Source: Candidatus Rokuibacteriota bacterium
GTDB lineage: Bacteria; Methylomirabilota; Methylomirabilia; Rokubacteriales; CSP1-6
Reading direction: 5' to 3'
DNA length: 41,198 nt
NCBI GenBank assembly: GCA_003220265.1
Contig: QHRW01000130.1
Coordinates: 1-41,198, forward strand
Below, one piece after another: positions 8,412 to 17,996 of this stretch. The notes below the pieces were generated by a model. It was not told the DNA's origin, made no database searches, and saw only the letters and a list, made by a program, of their open reading frames with translations. The position numbers and the translations under genes are program-made. The number at the start of each line of letters is the position of its first letter. The stretch's first letter is position 1.

Positions 8412-9548
8412 TCAGCTGATCTTCGGCAGCGAGCCCAGTCCGCCGACCTCATCCAGCCGCATCGTCACCGCCGCCGCCAGGTCGCGGAACGCGCGGGCCT
8501 GCGCCGAGTCGGGCCGGCGCACGGTGATCGGCGTGCCCTCGTCGCCGCCCACGCGCGTCTCCGGATCGAGCGGCAACCGGGCCAGCAGCGGCACGCCATA
8601 CTCGTCGGCCAGGCGCCCACCGCCGGCGTCGCCGAAGATCGCGGTGTGCTGGCCGCAGTGCGGGCAGGCGAAGGTGCTCATGTTCTCCACGATGCCGAGG
8701 ATGGGGACGTTGAGGCGCTGGAACATGCCGATGGCCTTGCGCACGTCGAGCAGGGCGACGTCCTGCGGCGTGGTCACCATGACGACGCCGCCCAGCGGCA
8801 GCACCTGCGAGAGCGAGAGCTGCGCGTCGCCGGTGCCGGGCGGCATGTCGAAGACCATGAAGTCGAGGGCGCCCCACATGACGTCCTTGAGCATCTGCTG
8901 GATGAACGAGTGGATCATCGGCCCGCGCCACACGACGGCCTCGCGCTCGTTCACGAGCAGGCCGATCGACATCAGCTTGAGGCCGTGCGCCTCGACCGGA
9001 ATGATCTTGTTGTCGAACATCCCGGGCTTGCCGCGGGTGCCGAGCATGAGCGGCACGTCGGGGCCGTAGACGTCGGTGTCGATGAGCCCCACGGTGGCGC
9101 CGGTCTTCCGCAGCGCGAGCGCGAGATTGACGGCTACGGTGGACTTGCCGACGCCGCCCTTGCCCGAGGAGACCGCCACCGTGTGGCGCACCTCCGGGAT
9201 CAGGTTGACCTGCGCGGGAGCGGCGGGCGCGCCCTGCGGCTGACCGTGCGCATGCCCGTGGGCCTGCGCCGGCTGTCCCGGCGCGTGCGCGTGCGGCGCC
9301 GGCGCCGGGCCGCCGCCCATCTTCACCTGCACGCGTCCGATACCGGGAATCTGGCCGAGCAGCCGCGTGGCCATGCTGTGCATCGTGGCCTTCGTGGCGG
9401 GCGCCTGGCCGGTGAAGGCCAGCGTCACCGACACGCCGCCGGCATCGACCGCGAGGTCGCGCACGAGGCCGAGCGCGACGATGTCCTTCTGGGAGTCGGG
9501 ATCACGGATGCCGCGGAGCGCGTCGAGGACTTGCTGCTCGGTGAGCAT
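8412..9548 (-). CDS. mrp: Mrp/ApbC/NBP35-family P-loop ATPase (Fe-S cluster carrier)
   Basis: 378 residues. The N-terminal MIP18/DUF59-type domain (about 1-77, LRGIRDPDSQKDIVALGLV) is joined to the ATPase by a linker at 78-112 rich in Pro/Ala/Gly with five histidines. The ATPase has the deviant Walker A GKGGVGKST at 129-137, a DTDVYGPDVP switch region, DMPPGTGD and NMSTFACPHCG. The CPHC is the pair of cysteines used by Mrp proteins to hold a bridging Fe-S cluster. The protein is thought to deliver Fe-S clusters to apo-enzymes in the cytoplasm. The histidine-rich linker may bind metal, which is inference. It is first in an operon with the Lon-domain and PDZ genes, and its promoter appears to give a leaderless message. 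Confidence 0.93.
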   Translation of the reverse strand: MLTEQQVLDALRGIRDPDSQKDIVALGLVRDLAVDAGGVSVTLAFTGQAPATKATMHSMATRLLGQIPGIGRVQVKMGGGPAPAPHAHAPGQPAQAHGHAHGQPQGAPAAPAQVNLIPEVRHTVAVSSGKGGVGKSTVAVNLALALRKTGATVGLIDTDVYGPDVPLMLGTRGKPGMFDNKIIPVEAHGLKLMSIGLLVNEREAVVWRGPMIHSFIQQMLKDVMWGALDFMVFDMPPGTGDAQLSLSQVLPLGGVVMVTTPQDVALLDVRKAIGMFQRLNVPILGIVENMSTFACPHCGQHTAIFGDAGGGRLADEYGVPLLARLPLDPETRVGGDEGTPITVRRPDSAQARAFRDLAAAVTMRLDEVGGLGSLPKIS

Positions 9549-9556
9549 ATACCCGG

Positions 9557-9584
9557 ACTATACAGCACGGTCTCGACCACGCAA
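9557..9584 (-). promoter_or_regulatory. Putative leaderless promoter of mrp
   Basis: On the minus strand TTGCGT (9579-9584) is followed after 16 bases by TATAGT (9557-9562). The mrp ATG (first base 9548) begins 9 bases after the -10 box, so transcription would start at or next to the start codon. No Shine-Dalgarno sequence lies between them. Confidence 0.45.
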
Positions 9585-9811
9585 TTGGGAAGGCGAATTC
9601 CCATTCTGGGCTGAGGCTCACCCACCCGAAGGTGGCGGGATCGCGGAAATAGGGCGAAACCGCGCACCCCTGGTGTGGAACGCGGCTTGCTGGTTTTCCG
9701 AGCGGCCGTCTCTCTTCAGAGTCGAGCCAGAGAAGGTCTGTTCGATGCCCTCCCCCGGCGAGGGCGGGTCTGCCAGGGCCCGCTCTCGCCACTGTTTTCC
9801 GGCCGTGAATC
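9585..9811. other. Intergenic region between divergent mrp and flavin reductase genes
   Basis: About 230 bases between the two putative promoters hold no convincing open reading frame and no clear hairpin with a U-run. The base composition is less GC-rich than the coding regions on either side, as expected for a divergent control region. I see no further recognisable operator. Confidence 0.4.
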
Positions 9812-9840
9812 TTGCTTTCCAAGGGGCTTCCTGCTAAATA
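9812..9840 (+). promoter_or_regulatory. Putative extended -10 promoter of the flavin reductase gene
   Basis: TTGCTT (9812-9817) is followed after 17 bases by TAAATA (9835-9840), preceded by TG in extended -10 position (TGCTAAATA). The GTG start codon at 9847 is 7 bases beyond, so the transcript would start at or about the start codon. The AAGGA just upstream of GTG would then not be in the message. Confidence 0.5.
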
Positions 9841-9846
9841 AGGACG

Positions 9847-10341
9847 GTGATTGCCCCCGACGACTTTCGTAAGGTTCTCAGTCACTTCGGTTCGGGCGTC
9901 ACGGTGGTGACCACCTCGGATGCGGACAAGCGTCCGACCGGCCTCACCTGCAGCGCCTTCGCCTCCGTCTCGCTGGAGCCGCCGCTCGTCCTGGTGTGCG
10001 TGGATCACAAGGCGCAGAGCTTCCCGGCGCTGCGCGACCACGGCCGCTTCGCCGTCAACATCCTCAGCTCGGACCAGGAAGCCGTCTCCCGCCGCTTCGC
10101 GACGTCGAAGATCCTCGACAAGTTCGAGGGGGTGGCCCACACGATCAGCGAGCTCGGGCTGCCGCTGGTGGCGGGCGCGGTGGCGCACCTCGAGTGCGTC
10201 ACGGTGAGCACCCACGTCGAAGGCGATCACACGATCTTCATCGGCCGCGTCGAGCGGGCCGGCGCGCCGGGCGGCGAGCCCCTGCTCTATTTCAAGGGCC
10301 GGTACGAGCGACTGGTCCCCGAACCCAAACCAGGAGCGTGA
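9847..10341 (+). CDS. Flavin reductase-like, FMN-binding split-barrel protein
   Basis: 164 residues, the usual size for the flavin reductase-like family. The typical blocks are present in order: SHFGSGVTVVTT, RPTGLTCSAFASVSLEPPLVLVCVD, FAVNILSSDQ, and a C-terminal HTIFIGRVE plus LLYFKGRYERL. These proteins bind FMN or FAD and often supply reduced flavin to a monooxygenase. No monooxygenase lies nearby. The start is GTG at 9847. The TGA at 10339-10341 nearly abuts the aminotransferase start, so it is probably the first gene of the following operon. Confidence 0.9.
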   Translation: MIAPDDFRKVLSHFGSGVTVVTTSDADKRPTGLTCSAFASVSLEPPLVLVCVDHKAQSFPALRDHGRFAVNILSSDQEAVSRRFATSKILDKFEGVAHTISELGLPLVAGAVAHLECVTVSTHVEGDHTIFIGRVERAGAPGGEPLLYFKGRYERLVPEPKPGA

Positions 10342-10343
10342 CA

Positions 10344-11426
10344 GTGACGCAGATTCCCCTGTCCCGGCCCGTCGTGGACGACGAGATCAAGCAGGCCGCG
10401 ATCGCCGCCATCGACTCGCGCCAGTACATCCTCGGTCCCCAGAGCCGTGAGTTCGAGGCCGAGCTGGCCCGCCACGTGGGCTCCAGGCACTGCATCCTCT
10501 CCAACTCGGCCACCGCGGGGCTGTGGCTGGCGCTGCGCGCGCTCGGCGTGAAGCCGGGCGACGAGATCCTCGTGCCCTCGCACACCGCGTTTCCGACGAT
10601 CGAGGCGATCTGCTTCGCGGAGGCCACGCCGGTCTTCGTCGATGCGGATGCGTACTACACGCTCGATCCCGCGGACGCCGCCGCCAAGGCCACGTCGCGC
10701 ACGGTCGGCATCGTGCCCGTGCACCTCTATGGCCAGCCCGCCGACCTCGACGCCGTGCGCGCACTGGCCGCGCGGCTGGGCGTGTGGATGCTGGAAGACT
10801 GCGCGCAGTCGCACGGCGCCGCCTGGCAGGGCAAGAAGGTCGGCGCCTTCGGCCGCGCCGGCGTCTTCTCCTTCTATCCCTCGAAGAACCTCACGGTCAT
10901 GGGCGACGGCGGCGCCGTGGTCACCGACGACGACGAGATCGCCGCGCGCTGCCGCCGCCTGCGCGACCATGGGCGGCTCAACAAGGACGTGCACTCGGAG
11001 ATCGGCTTCAACCTGCGCTTCAACGACATCCAGGCCGCCATCGGCCGCGTGCTGCTGCGCCGCCTGGACGCGATGAACGAGCACCGCCGCGAGCTCGCCG
11101 AGCGCTACGACAAGGCGTTCGCCGGGCTGCCGCTCGGCCTGCCCGAGGAGCGCCCGGGTGGCCATCACGTCTATCACCTCTACGTCGTGCGCACGCCGCG
11201 CCGCGACGAGCTGGCGGCGTTCCTGAAGACGCGCGGCGTGCAGACGGGCGTGCACTATCCGGTGCCGACGCACCGGCAGCCCGCCGTCGAGCGGCTGAAC
11301 CCGCCGGCGCTGCCCGCCACCGAGCGACTGGTGAAGGAGATCCTCACGCTACCCATCTCGGCCGGCCACACCGCCACCGAGATCGACACGGTGGCGGTGG
11401 CCGTTCGAGAGTTCTTCGGAGCCTGA
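10344..11426 (+). CDS. DegT/DnrJ/EryC1/StrS-family PLP-dependent sugar aminotransferase
   Basis: 360 residues from GTG 10344. The opening IPLSRPVVDDEIKQAAIAAIDSRQYILGP, the LSNSATAGLWLALRALGVKPGDEILVPS block, the cofactor aspartate in MLEDCAQSHGA (about 152) and the internal aldimine lysine in FYPSKNLTVMGDGGAV (about 181) are all family hallmarks. These enzymes transfer an amino group to a keto sugar linked to a nucleotide. A GGAG at 10333-10336 lies 7 bases before GTG 10344. Another in-frame GTG at 10338 would overlap the preceding stop by 4 bases and is possible. It overlaps the next gene by one base (TGATG). The product probably feeds the neighbouring glycosyltransferase. Confidence 0.92.
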   Translation: MTQIPLSRPVVDDEIKQAAIAAIDSRQYILGPQSREFEAELARHVGSRHCILSNSATAGLWLALRALGVKPGDEILVPSHTAFPTIEAICFAEATPVFVDADAYYTLDPADAAAKATSRTVGIVPVHLYGQPADLDAVRALAARLGVWMLEDCAQSHGAAWQGKKVGAFGRAGVFSFYPSKNLTVMGDGGAVVTDDDEIAARCRRLRDHGRLNKDVHSEIGFNLRFNDIQAAIGRVLLRRLDAMNEHRRELAERYDKAFAGLPLGLPEERPGGHHVYHLYVVRTPRRDELAAFLKTRGVQTGVHYPVPTHRQPAVERLNPPALPATERLVKEILTLPISAGHTATEIDTVAVAVREFFGA

Positions 11427-12541
11427 TGCGGGACGGCCCCCTGCGGATCCTCGAGATCTACCCGAAGGGGGACTTCTTCACGGGGGCGGCGATGCAGCTG
11501 TGGGACCTCGCCCGCGGGCTCGCCGCCCGCGGCCACGACGTGACGGTGGTGACGCCGCCCAGCGAGACGTGGTCGGCACGCTGCCGCGAGGCCGGCCTCG
11601 CCCACGTGGCGATTCCCATGCGCCGGCCCTACGATCCGCGCGCAGCGTGGCGGCTCGCGCAGCTCATCCGCCGGGAACGCATCCAAATCGTCCACGCCCA
11701 CAAGGGCCGCGCCCGCACGCTGACGCTGCTGGCCGGGCTGATGGGCGCGCGCCCGCTCCTCGTCCTCAACCGGGGCGTGAGCTTCCGCATCGGCCGGCTG
11801 CGGCGCGTCGGCTACACCACCCGCCGCGTGCACGCGGTCGTCGCCGTGTGCCGCTCGATCAAGGACGGCCTCGTGGCCTCGGGCGTGCCCGCGGAGAAGA
11901 TCGAGGTGATCTACTCCGGCACGGACCTCGAGCGGTTCCATCCCGGCGCCGACGGCGTCGCCGTACGGCGCGAGCTGGGCCTGCGCGCCGAGCACGCGCT
12001 GATCACCCAGATCGGCGTGCGCTCGTGGCGCGGCTGGCGCGACCTGCTGGAGGCGATGACGCGCGTGGCGCCGCGGCTGGACCACGCGCGCCTGCTGTTC
12101 GTGGGCGCGCCGCCGCCACGCGTCGCGGAGATCGTGGACGAGGCGCGCACGCGCGGGCTCGGCGAGCGCGTGCTGGTCCTCGGCCACCGCGACGACGTGC
12201 CGCAGATCCTGGCCGCTGCCGACGTCGTGGTGGACGCCTCCTACGCCGGCCTGGGCATCACCGGCTCCATCCGCGAGGCGCTGGCCTGCGAGCGGCCGGT
12301 CGTCGCCACCTCGGTGGAGGGCATGCCGGAGCTGGTGCTCGACGGCGAGACGGGCCTGCTGGTGCCGCCGCGCACGCCGGACGCGCTCGCCGAGGCGCTC
12401 GTGCAGATGCTCGGCGATCCGACGGCGGCGCAGGCCATGGCGCGCGCGGGGCGCAAGCGCGTGGAGGCGCACTTCTCGCTGCGCGCCAAGCTCGACGCGA
12501 CCGAGACGCTCTACCGCCGGCTGGTGGCGGGCGCCGCATGA
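11426..12541 (+). CDS. GT4-family glycosyltransferase
   Basis: 371 residues with a GT-B fold. The N-terminal domain has the GT4-like segment FFTGAAMQLWDLARGLAARGHDVTVV. It continues through IVHAHKGRARTL and the domain switch VIYSGTDLERFHPG at about 165-178. The C-terminal donor domain has RVLVLGHRDDVPQILAAADVVVDAS and the acidic loop GITGSIREALACERPVVATSVEGMPELV, which replaces the canonical E-x7-E. No signal sequence is present, so it acts at the cytoplasmic membrane face. Its ATG overlaps the aminotransferase stop by one base, and its stop overlaps the exporter start by four, so the three are coupled. The sugar and acceptor are unknown. Confidence 0.92.
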   Translation: MRDGPLRILEIYPKGDFFTGAAMQLWDLARGLAARGHDVTVVTPPSETWSARCREAGLAHVAIPMRRPYDPRAAWRLAQLIRRERIQIVHAHKGRARTLTLLAGLMGARPLLVLNRGVSFRIGRLRRVGYTTRRVHAVVAVCRSIKDGLVASGVPAEKIEVIYSGTDLERFHPGADGVAVRRELGLRAEHALITQIGVRSWRGWRDLLEAMTRVAPRLDHARLLFVGAPPPRVAEIVDEARTRGLGERVLVLGHRDDVPQILAAADVVVDASYAGLGITGSIREALACERPVVATSVEGMPELVLDGETGLLVPPRTPDALAEALVQMLGDPTAAQAMARAGRKRVEAHFSLRAKLDATETLYRRLVAGAA

Positions 12542-14283
12542 GCCACGCCTTCGCCGTCTATCGCCGGCTGCTGCCGCTGATGCGGCCCTACGTGTCGGTG
12601 CTGGTCGTGGGCGCGCTGCTCGCGATCATCGTCGCCGCGATGGAGGGCGCCATCGCATGGCTCGTGAAGCCGGCCATGGACGATATCTTCATCCGCCGTG
12701 ATCAGACGATGCTGCGCGTGATTCCCCTGTTCCTCCTGGGCGCCTACCTCAGCAAGGGCGCCGCCCGCTACGGCCAGTCGTACCTGATGGCCTCGGTGGG
12801 CGAGCGCGTGATCGCGGCGCTGCGCCACCGGCTCTACACCCACATCCAGCAGATGCCGCTGTCCTTCTTCGCCGATCTGCACTCCGCCGAGCTGATGTCG
12901 CGCATCGTCACCGACGTCAACCGGCTGGCCCGCGTGTCGTCCACCGTGCTGGTGATGACGCTGCGCCAGGTGCTCATGATCGTCGCGCTGCTCTCGGTGA
13001 TGGTGGTGCGCGAGTGGCGGCTGGCCCTCATCGCGATCGTGGTCTTTCCCTTCGTGGGCGTCGCCGTGCGCTCCATCGGCAAGCGCCTCTACCGCATCAA
13101 CAAGCGCTCGCAGGAGAAGGTGGCCGAGCTGAACGTCCTGCTGCACGAGGCCTTCTCGGGGATGAAGATCGTCAAGGCGTTCGGACGCGAGGCCCACGAG
13201 GCCGAGCGCTTCGACCGCGTGAACCAGCGGCTGCTCGGCCTGGCGCTCAAGGACCACCGCACCGACGAGATCACCGACCCGCTCATGGAGGTGCTGGCGG
13301 CCTTCGGCATCATGGGCGCGCTCTGGTACGGCGGCCACCAGGTGATCGCCGGGGCCATGACGCCCGGCGACTTCTTCTCGTTCACGGCGGCACTCGCGCT
13401 CATCTACGGTCCCGTGCGCCAGCTCTCGCGCATCATGAACACCGTCCAGCAGTCGACGTCGTCGGTCGAGCGCGTGTTCGAGATCCTCGACATGCCGCCC
13501 GCCATCGCCGATCGTCCGGGCGCCCGCACGCTGCCCGGCTTCTACGAGGCCATTCGCTTCGAGGCCGTGTCGTTCCGCTATCCCACCGCGCCCGAGCCGA
13601 CGCTGCGCGACATCTCGCTGGAGATCCGCCGGGGCGAGGTGGTGGCGTTCGTGGGCATGAGCGGCGCCGGCAAGTCTACGCTGATGGACCTGCTGCCGCG
13701 CTTCCACGACGTCACGAGCGGGCGCATCACCGTGGACGGCCACGACCTGCGGGAGATCACGCAGGCTTCGCTCCGCGCGCAGATCGCCGTGGTGACGCAG
13801 GAGACGTTCCTGTTCAGCGACTCGGTCTTCTACAACATCGCGTACGGCCGGCCCGGCGCCGAGACCGACGGCGTCCGCCGCGCCGCCCGCCAGGCCCACG
13901 CCGACGATTTCATCCAGGCCCAGCCCGAAGGGTACGCGACGCTCGTGGGCGAGCGCGGCGTGCGCCTCTCCGGTGGCCAGCGCCAGCGGCTGGCCATCGC
14001 GCGCGCGTTCCTGAAGGACCCGCCCGTCCTGATCCTGGACGAGGCGACGTCCGACCTCGACGCCGAGAGCGAGTTCATGGTGCAGCAGGCGCTGAGCGAC
14101 CTGATGCAGGGCCGGACCGTGCTGGTGATCGCCCACCGCCTGGCGACCGTTCGCAATGCCGACCGTATCGTGGTGATCCACGAGGGCCGGATCGCGGAGG
14201 TCGGCCGCCACGACGAGCTGCTGGCGCGCGACGGCGTCTATCGACGGCTCTACGCGCTGCAGATGGAAGGGGTCGCGGGCTGA
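12538..14283 (+). CDS. MsbA-like ABC exporter (fused membrane and ATPase domains)
   Basis: 581 residues, like MsbA. The first 310 residues hold six membrane helices with the typical coupling segments (SFFADLHSAELMSRIVTDVNRL, LLHEAFSGMKIVKAFGREAHE). The ATPase domain has Walker A GMSGAGKST, Q-loop VVTQETFLFSDSVFYNIAYG, signature LSGGQRQR, Walker B PPVLILDEATSDLD and the H-loop IAHR. The usual Ala in the D-loop (SALD) is Asp here. It most likely flips a lipid-linked glycan or lipid A-like molecule across the inner membrane. The neighbouring aminotransferase and glycosyltransferase support a glycolipid. ATGA overlap with the preceding gene and TGATG overlap with the next show tight coupling. Confidence 0.93.
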   Translation: MSHAFAVYRRLLPLMRPYVSVLVVGALLAIIVAAMEGAIAWLVKPAMDDIFIRRDQTMLRVIPLFLLGAYLSKGAARYGQSYLMASVGERVIAALRHRLYTHIQQMPLSFFADLHSAELMSRIVTDVNRLARVSSTVLVMTLRQVLMIVALLSVMVVREWRLALIAIVVFPFVGVAVRSIGKRLYRINKRSQEKVAELNVLLHEAFSGMKIVKAFGREAHEAERFDRVNQRLLGLALKDHRTDEITDPLMEVLAAFGIMGALWYGGHQVIAGAMTPGDFFSFTAALALIYGPVRQLSRIMNTVQQSTSSVERVFEILDMPPAIADRPGARTLPGFYEAIRFEAVSFRYPTAPEPTLRDISLEIRRGEVVAFVGMSGAGKSTLMDLLPRFHDVTSGRITVDGHDLREITQASLRAQIAVVTQETFLFSDSVFYNIAYGRPGAETDGVRRAARQAHADDFIQAQPEGYATLVGERGVRLSGGQRQRLAIARAFLKDPPVLILDEATSDLDAESEFMVQQALSDLMQGRTVLVIAHRLATVRNADRIVVIHEGRIAEVGRHDELLARDGVYRRLYALQMEGVAG

Positions 14284-14807
14284 TGGCGACGCGCGGCTCC
14301 GGCTCGCTCGCCGCCTGGCGCCGTCGCGCCGTGCGCGAGGCCCGCGCGTCGCGCCGGGAAACGCTGGCCTTCATCGCGCGCCTGCCCCGGGAGGAGATGC
14401 TGACGCCGCGCACCCAGGACCGCTGGTCGGTCAAGGACGTCCTCGGCCACTTCATGGCCTGCGACGAGGAGACTGTGCGACGGCTGCGGCACATCGCGGC
14501 CGGGCACCCCGAGCGCATCAAGTGGTTCGAGAGCATGGCCTACGCCGACCGCTTCAACGCACGCACCGTCGCCCGGGCCCGCCGTCTCAGCCTTCCCGTC
14601 GTCCTGCGGCGGATGGCGCGGGCGCGCGCCGATCTCGTCAAGCGGCTGGCGCGGCTGCCGCCCGGCGCGTTCCGCGATCCCTCGCACGCGTACCCGATGA
14701 CCGCGTGGCTCCCCGCGCCCGGCTGGAGCCACGAGCGCGAGCACCTGGCCGAGATCCAGGCGTGGTGGCGGTCCCAGCGCAGCGGCCGCCGGCCGGCGCG
14801 CCGCTAG
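14283..14807 (+). CDS. DinB-superfamily (four-helix, metal-binding) protein
   Basis: 174 residues from ATG 14283. The motif RWSVKDVLGHFMACDEETVRRL at about 41-62 and the later PAPGWSHEREHLAEIQAWW near 150 are typical of DinB/YfiT-like proteins. In these proteins three histidines bind a metal; here one His lies in VLGHF and two in the HxxxH of the last helix. Some members are thiol-dependent transferases or isomerases. The reaction of this one is unknown. It overlaps the ABC exporter gene by one base, so it is the last gene of the glycolipid operon. It converges on groEL. Confidence 0.82.
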   Translation: MATRGSGSLAAWRRRAVREARASRRETLAFIARLPREEMLTPRTQDRWSVKDVLGHFMACDEETVRRLRHIAAGHPERIKWFESMAYADRFNARTVARARRLSLPVVLRRMARARADLVKRLARLPPGAFRDPSHAYPMTAWLPAPGWSHEREHLAEIQAWWRSQRSGRRPARR

Positions 14808-14866
14808 ACCGAGCGAACAGCCGCGACGGGCGCCCTGCTGCCCCGCCGCGGCGGCCCGCCCTTGCG

Positions 14867-16459
<1,593 letters not shown>

Positions 16460-16495
16460 GGTGACCTTTCTTCCGAGCGTTCACGAATGTTCGAT

Positions 16496-16510
16496 CGCGG
16501 CGGAGCCGCG
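16496..16510 (-). other. Hairpin between groES and groEL
   Basis: A 6-bp stem, CGCGGC and its complement, has a 3-base loop and lies in the 55-base gap between groES and groEL. No U-run follows on the minus strand, so it is more likely a processing or stability element than a terminator. Confidence 0.35.
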
Positions 16511-16514
16511 CCTT

Positions 16515-16847
16515 TTACGCGCCGAGGATGCCGAGGACGTCCTCCTCCTTCATGATGAGGTACTCCGTGCCGTCCAGCTTGACCTCGCTGCCGGAATACT
16601 TCCCGAAGAGGATCCGGTCGCCGGCCTTGACCGCGGGAGGGATCTTGGTGCCGTCCTCGGTGACCTTCCCGGTGCCGACGGCGATCACCCGGCCCTCCTG
16701 CGGCTTTTCCTGGGCGGCGTCGGGGATGAAGATGCTGCCGTGCTTGGCGTCCTGTTCCTCGAGACGCTTGACGAGCACGCGGTCGTGGAGCGGCCGCAGC
16801 GTCGTCGTGGTCGGGTGAGCCCTCGCGCGAACGGTTGCCTGAGCCAT
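16515..16847 (-). CDS. groES: Co-chaperonin GroES
   Basis: 110 residues from ATG 16847 (MAQATVRARAHPTTTTLRPL). The GroES core follows: LRPLHDRVLVKRLEEQDAKHGSIFIPDAAQEKPQEGRVIAVG, then DRILFGKYSGSEVKLDGTEYLIMKEEDVLGIL. The mobile loop corresponds to the region near KHGSIFIPD. The N-terminus carries about 15 extra, mostly basic and Thr-rich residues before the canonical start. A longer frame exists, but the GGGAGG 11 bases upstream of 16847 supports this start. It is the first gene of groES-groEL and divergent from a GntR-type regulator across a perfect inverted repeat. Confidence 0.94.
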   Translation of the reverse strand: MAQATVRARAHPTTTTLRPLHDRVLVKRLEEQDAKHGSIFIPDAAQEKPQEGRVIAVGTGKVTEDGTKIPPAVKAGDRILFGKYSGSEVKLDGTEYLIMKEEDVLGILGA

Positions 16848-16914
16848 GGTGTGAATGCCTCCCTGTTGCGGGTAGATGACGGGCCTCGCTACTCGCCCAG
16901 GACTGTACCACATA

Positions 16915-16951
16915 AATAGTACACACAGACGATTTATCCTAGTGTACTATT
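16915..16951. promoter_or_regulatory. Perfect inverted repeat operator with divergent -10 boxes (groES / GntR regulator)
   Basis: AATAGTACAC at 16915-16924 and its exact complement GTGTACTATT at 16942-16951 are separated by 17 bases. Each arm contains TACTAT read outward, toward groES on the left and toward the regulator on the right, and so may also be the -10 box of each promoter. The repeat is far more AT-rich than its surroundings. It is a likely site for the GntR-type protein encoded at 16965, giving joint control of groESL and self-control. The binding partner is inferred. Confidence 0.65.
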
Positions 16952-16964
16952 GCGCTCATACAGT

Positions 16965-17996
16965 ATGAAGGTCGCCATGAACCTCGCCGTCGACGCGCAG
17001 AGCCCCATCCCGATCCGCCGGCAGCTGACGGAGCAGCTCAAGCACGTCATCGAGAGCGGCGGCGTCCCGCGCGAGCAAGCCCTGCCCAGCATCCGCGAGC
17101 TGGCCGGCTTCCTCGGGATCAACACCAACACGGTCGCGCGCGTCGTGGAGGACCTCAAGCAGAGCGGTTACGTGGAGGCCCGGCGGGGCCGAGGCATGTT
17201 CGTGGCCCCCACGCCGCCCGCACGCCCCTCCCCGCATCTTCGGGAGAGCTTCCTGCAGGACACGGTGATGCGGGCGGCCGCGCTCGGGATGAGCGCCGAC
17301 GATCTCGCGGTGGGCGTGCTGAGCCTGGCCGGGGTCAGGCCCGCCGCCGTCCAGGGGACCGTGGAGGTCCTCCTCGTGGAGTGCAGCCCGCCCGAGCTCG
17401 ACTTCTTCGCCCGCGAGCTCGAGGCGCACCTGCCGGTCCACGTCGACCGCGTGCTCCTCCGCGAGCTGCCCACGGTCGTGCGGCGCGGGAAGCGCGCCGC
17501 CCGGTGGCGGGTCGCCGTCACCAGCTTCTGCCACCTCCCCGAGGTGGAGCGGCGCCTGAACGGCCGGGGCATCCCGGTGATCGCCCTCCTGGCCGAGGCG
17601 CACCTCGAGACCCTCCACGGGCTCGCCCAGCTGCCGCCGAAAACCCGCGTCGGCGTCGCCTCCGCCGAGCCGGAGACCGCGCACAACCTGGAGCACTCGA
17701 TCGCGAATGCCAGCCTGCCGAACATCCTCATGGTCGGGGCCAGCCCGACCGCCGGCCCGGCGCTGGCTCGCCTCGTCCGTCGTGTCGACGTGATGGTCTG
17801 TTCGACCTCGGCCGCCGATCGGGTGAAGACGCTGGCGGGCCCTCGCGTGCAGGTGATCACCGACGACCGGGCTCTCGATCGGCGCGCGATCGAGATGCTC
17901 GCGACCGTCCTCGTCCAGCAAAACGGCGCCCGCACCGGCGGCCGCAGCGTGTCGGCATCCAAGAACCGTCACTCCCTGAAGGAGAAAGAGTCATGA
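16965..17996 (+). CDS. GntR-family transcriptional regulator (YtrA-like N-terminus)
   Basis: 343 residues from ATG 16965; ATG 16977 is also possible. The N-terminal 75 residues are a GntR winged helix: SPIPIRRQLTEQLKHVIESG, then PSIRELAGFLGINTNTVARVVEDLKQSGYVEARRGRGMFV. The C-terminal 260 residues do not look like FCD, UTRA or aminotransferase domains. They contain repeated alpha/beta-type blocks (VEVLLVECSPPELDFFARELEAHL, WRVAVTSFCHLPEVERRL, PKTRVGVASAEPETAHNLEHSI) that suggest a periplasmic-binding-like or receiver-like sensor fold. The effector is unknown. It is divergent from groES across the inverted repeat at 16915-16951. It overlaps the next gene by 4 bases (ATGA), so it probably controls both operons. 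Confidence 0.85.
   Translation: MKVAMNLAVDAQSPIPIRRQLTEQLKHVIESGGVPREQALPSIRELAGFLGINTNTVARVVEDLKQSGYVEARRGRGMFVAPTPPARPSPHLRESFLQDTVMRAAALGMSADDLAVGVLSLAGVRPAAVQGTVEVLLVECSPPELDFFARELEAHLPVHVDRVLLRELPTVVRRGKRAARWRVAVTSFCHLPEVERRLNGRGIPVIALLAEAHLETLHGLAQLPPKTRVGVASAEPETAHNLEHSIANASLPNILMVGASPTAGPALARLVRRVDVMVCSTSAADRVKTLAGPRVQVITDDRALDRRAIEMLATVLVQQNGARTGGRSVSASKNRHSLKEKES

Noticed and set aside
9502..10230. Minus-strand frame covering the mrp-flavin reductase gap
   Set aside because: It runs antisense through the flavin reductase and has no recognisable domain or ribosome site.
14843..14854. Terminator between the DinB-like gene and groEL (12-bp GC palindrome)
   Set aside because: The palindrome is short and GC-only with no U-run on either strand; such palindromes are common by chance at this base composition.
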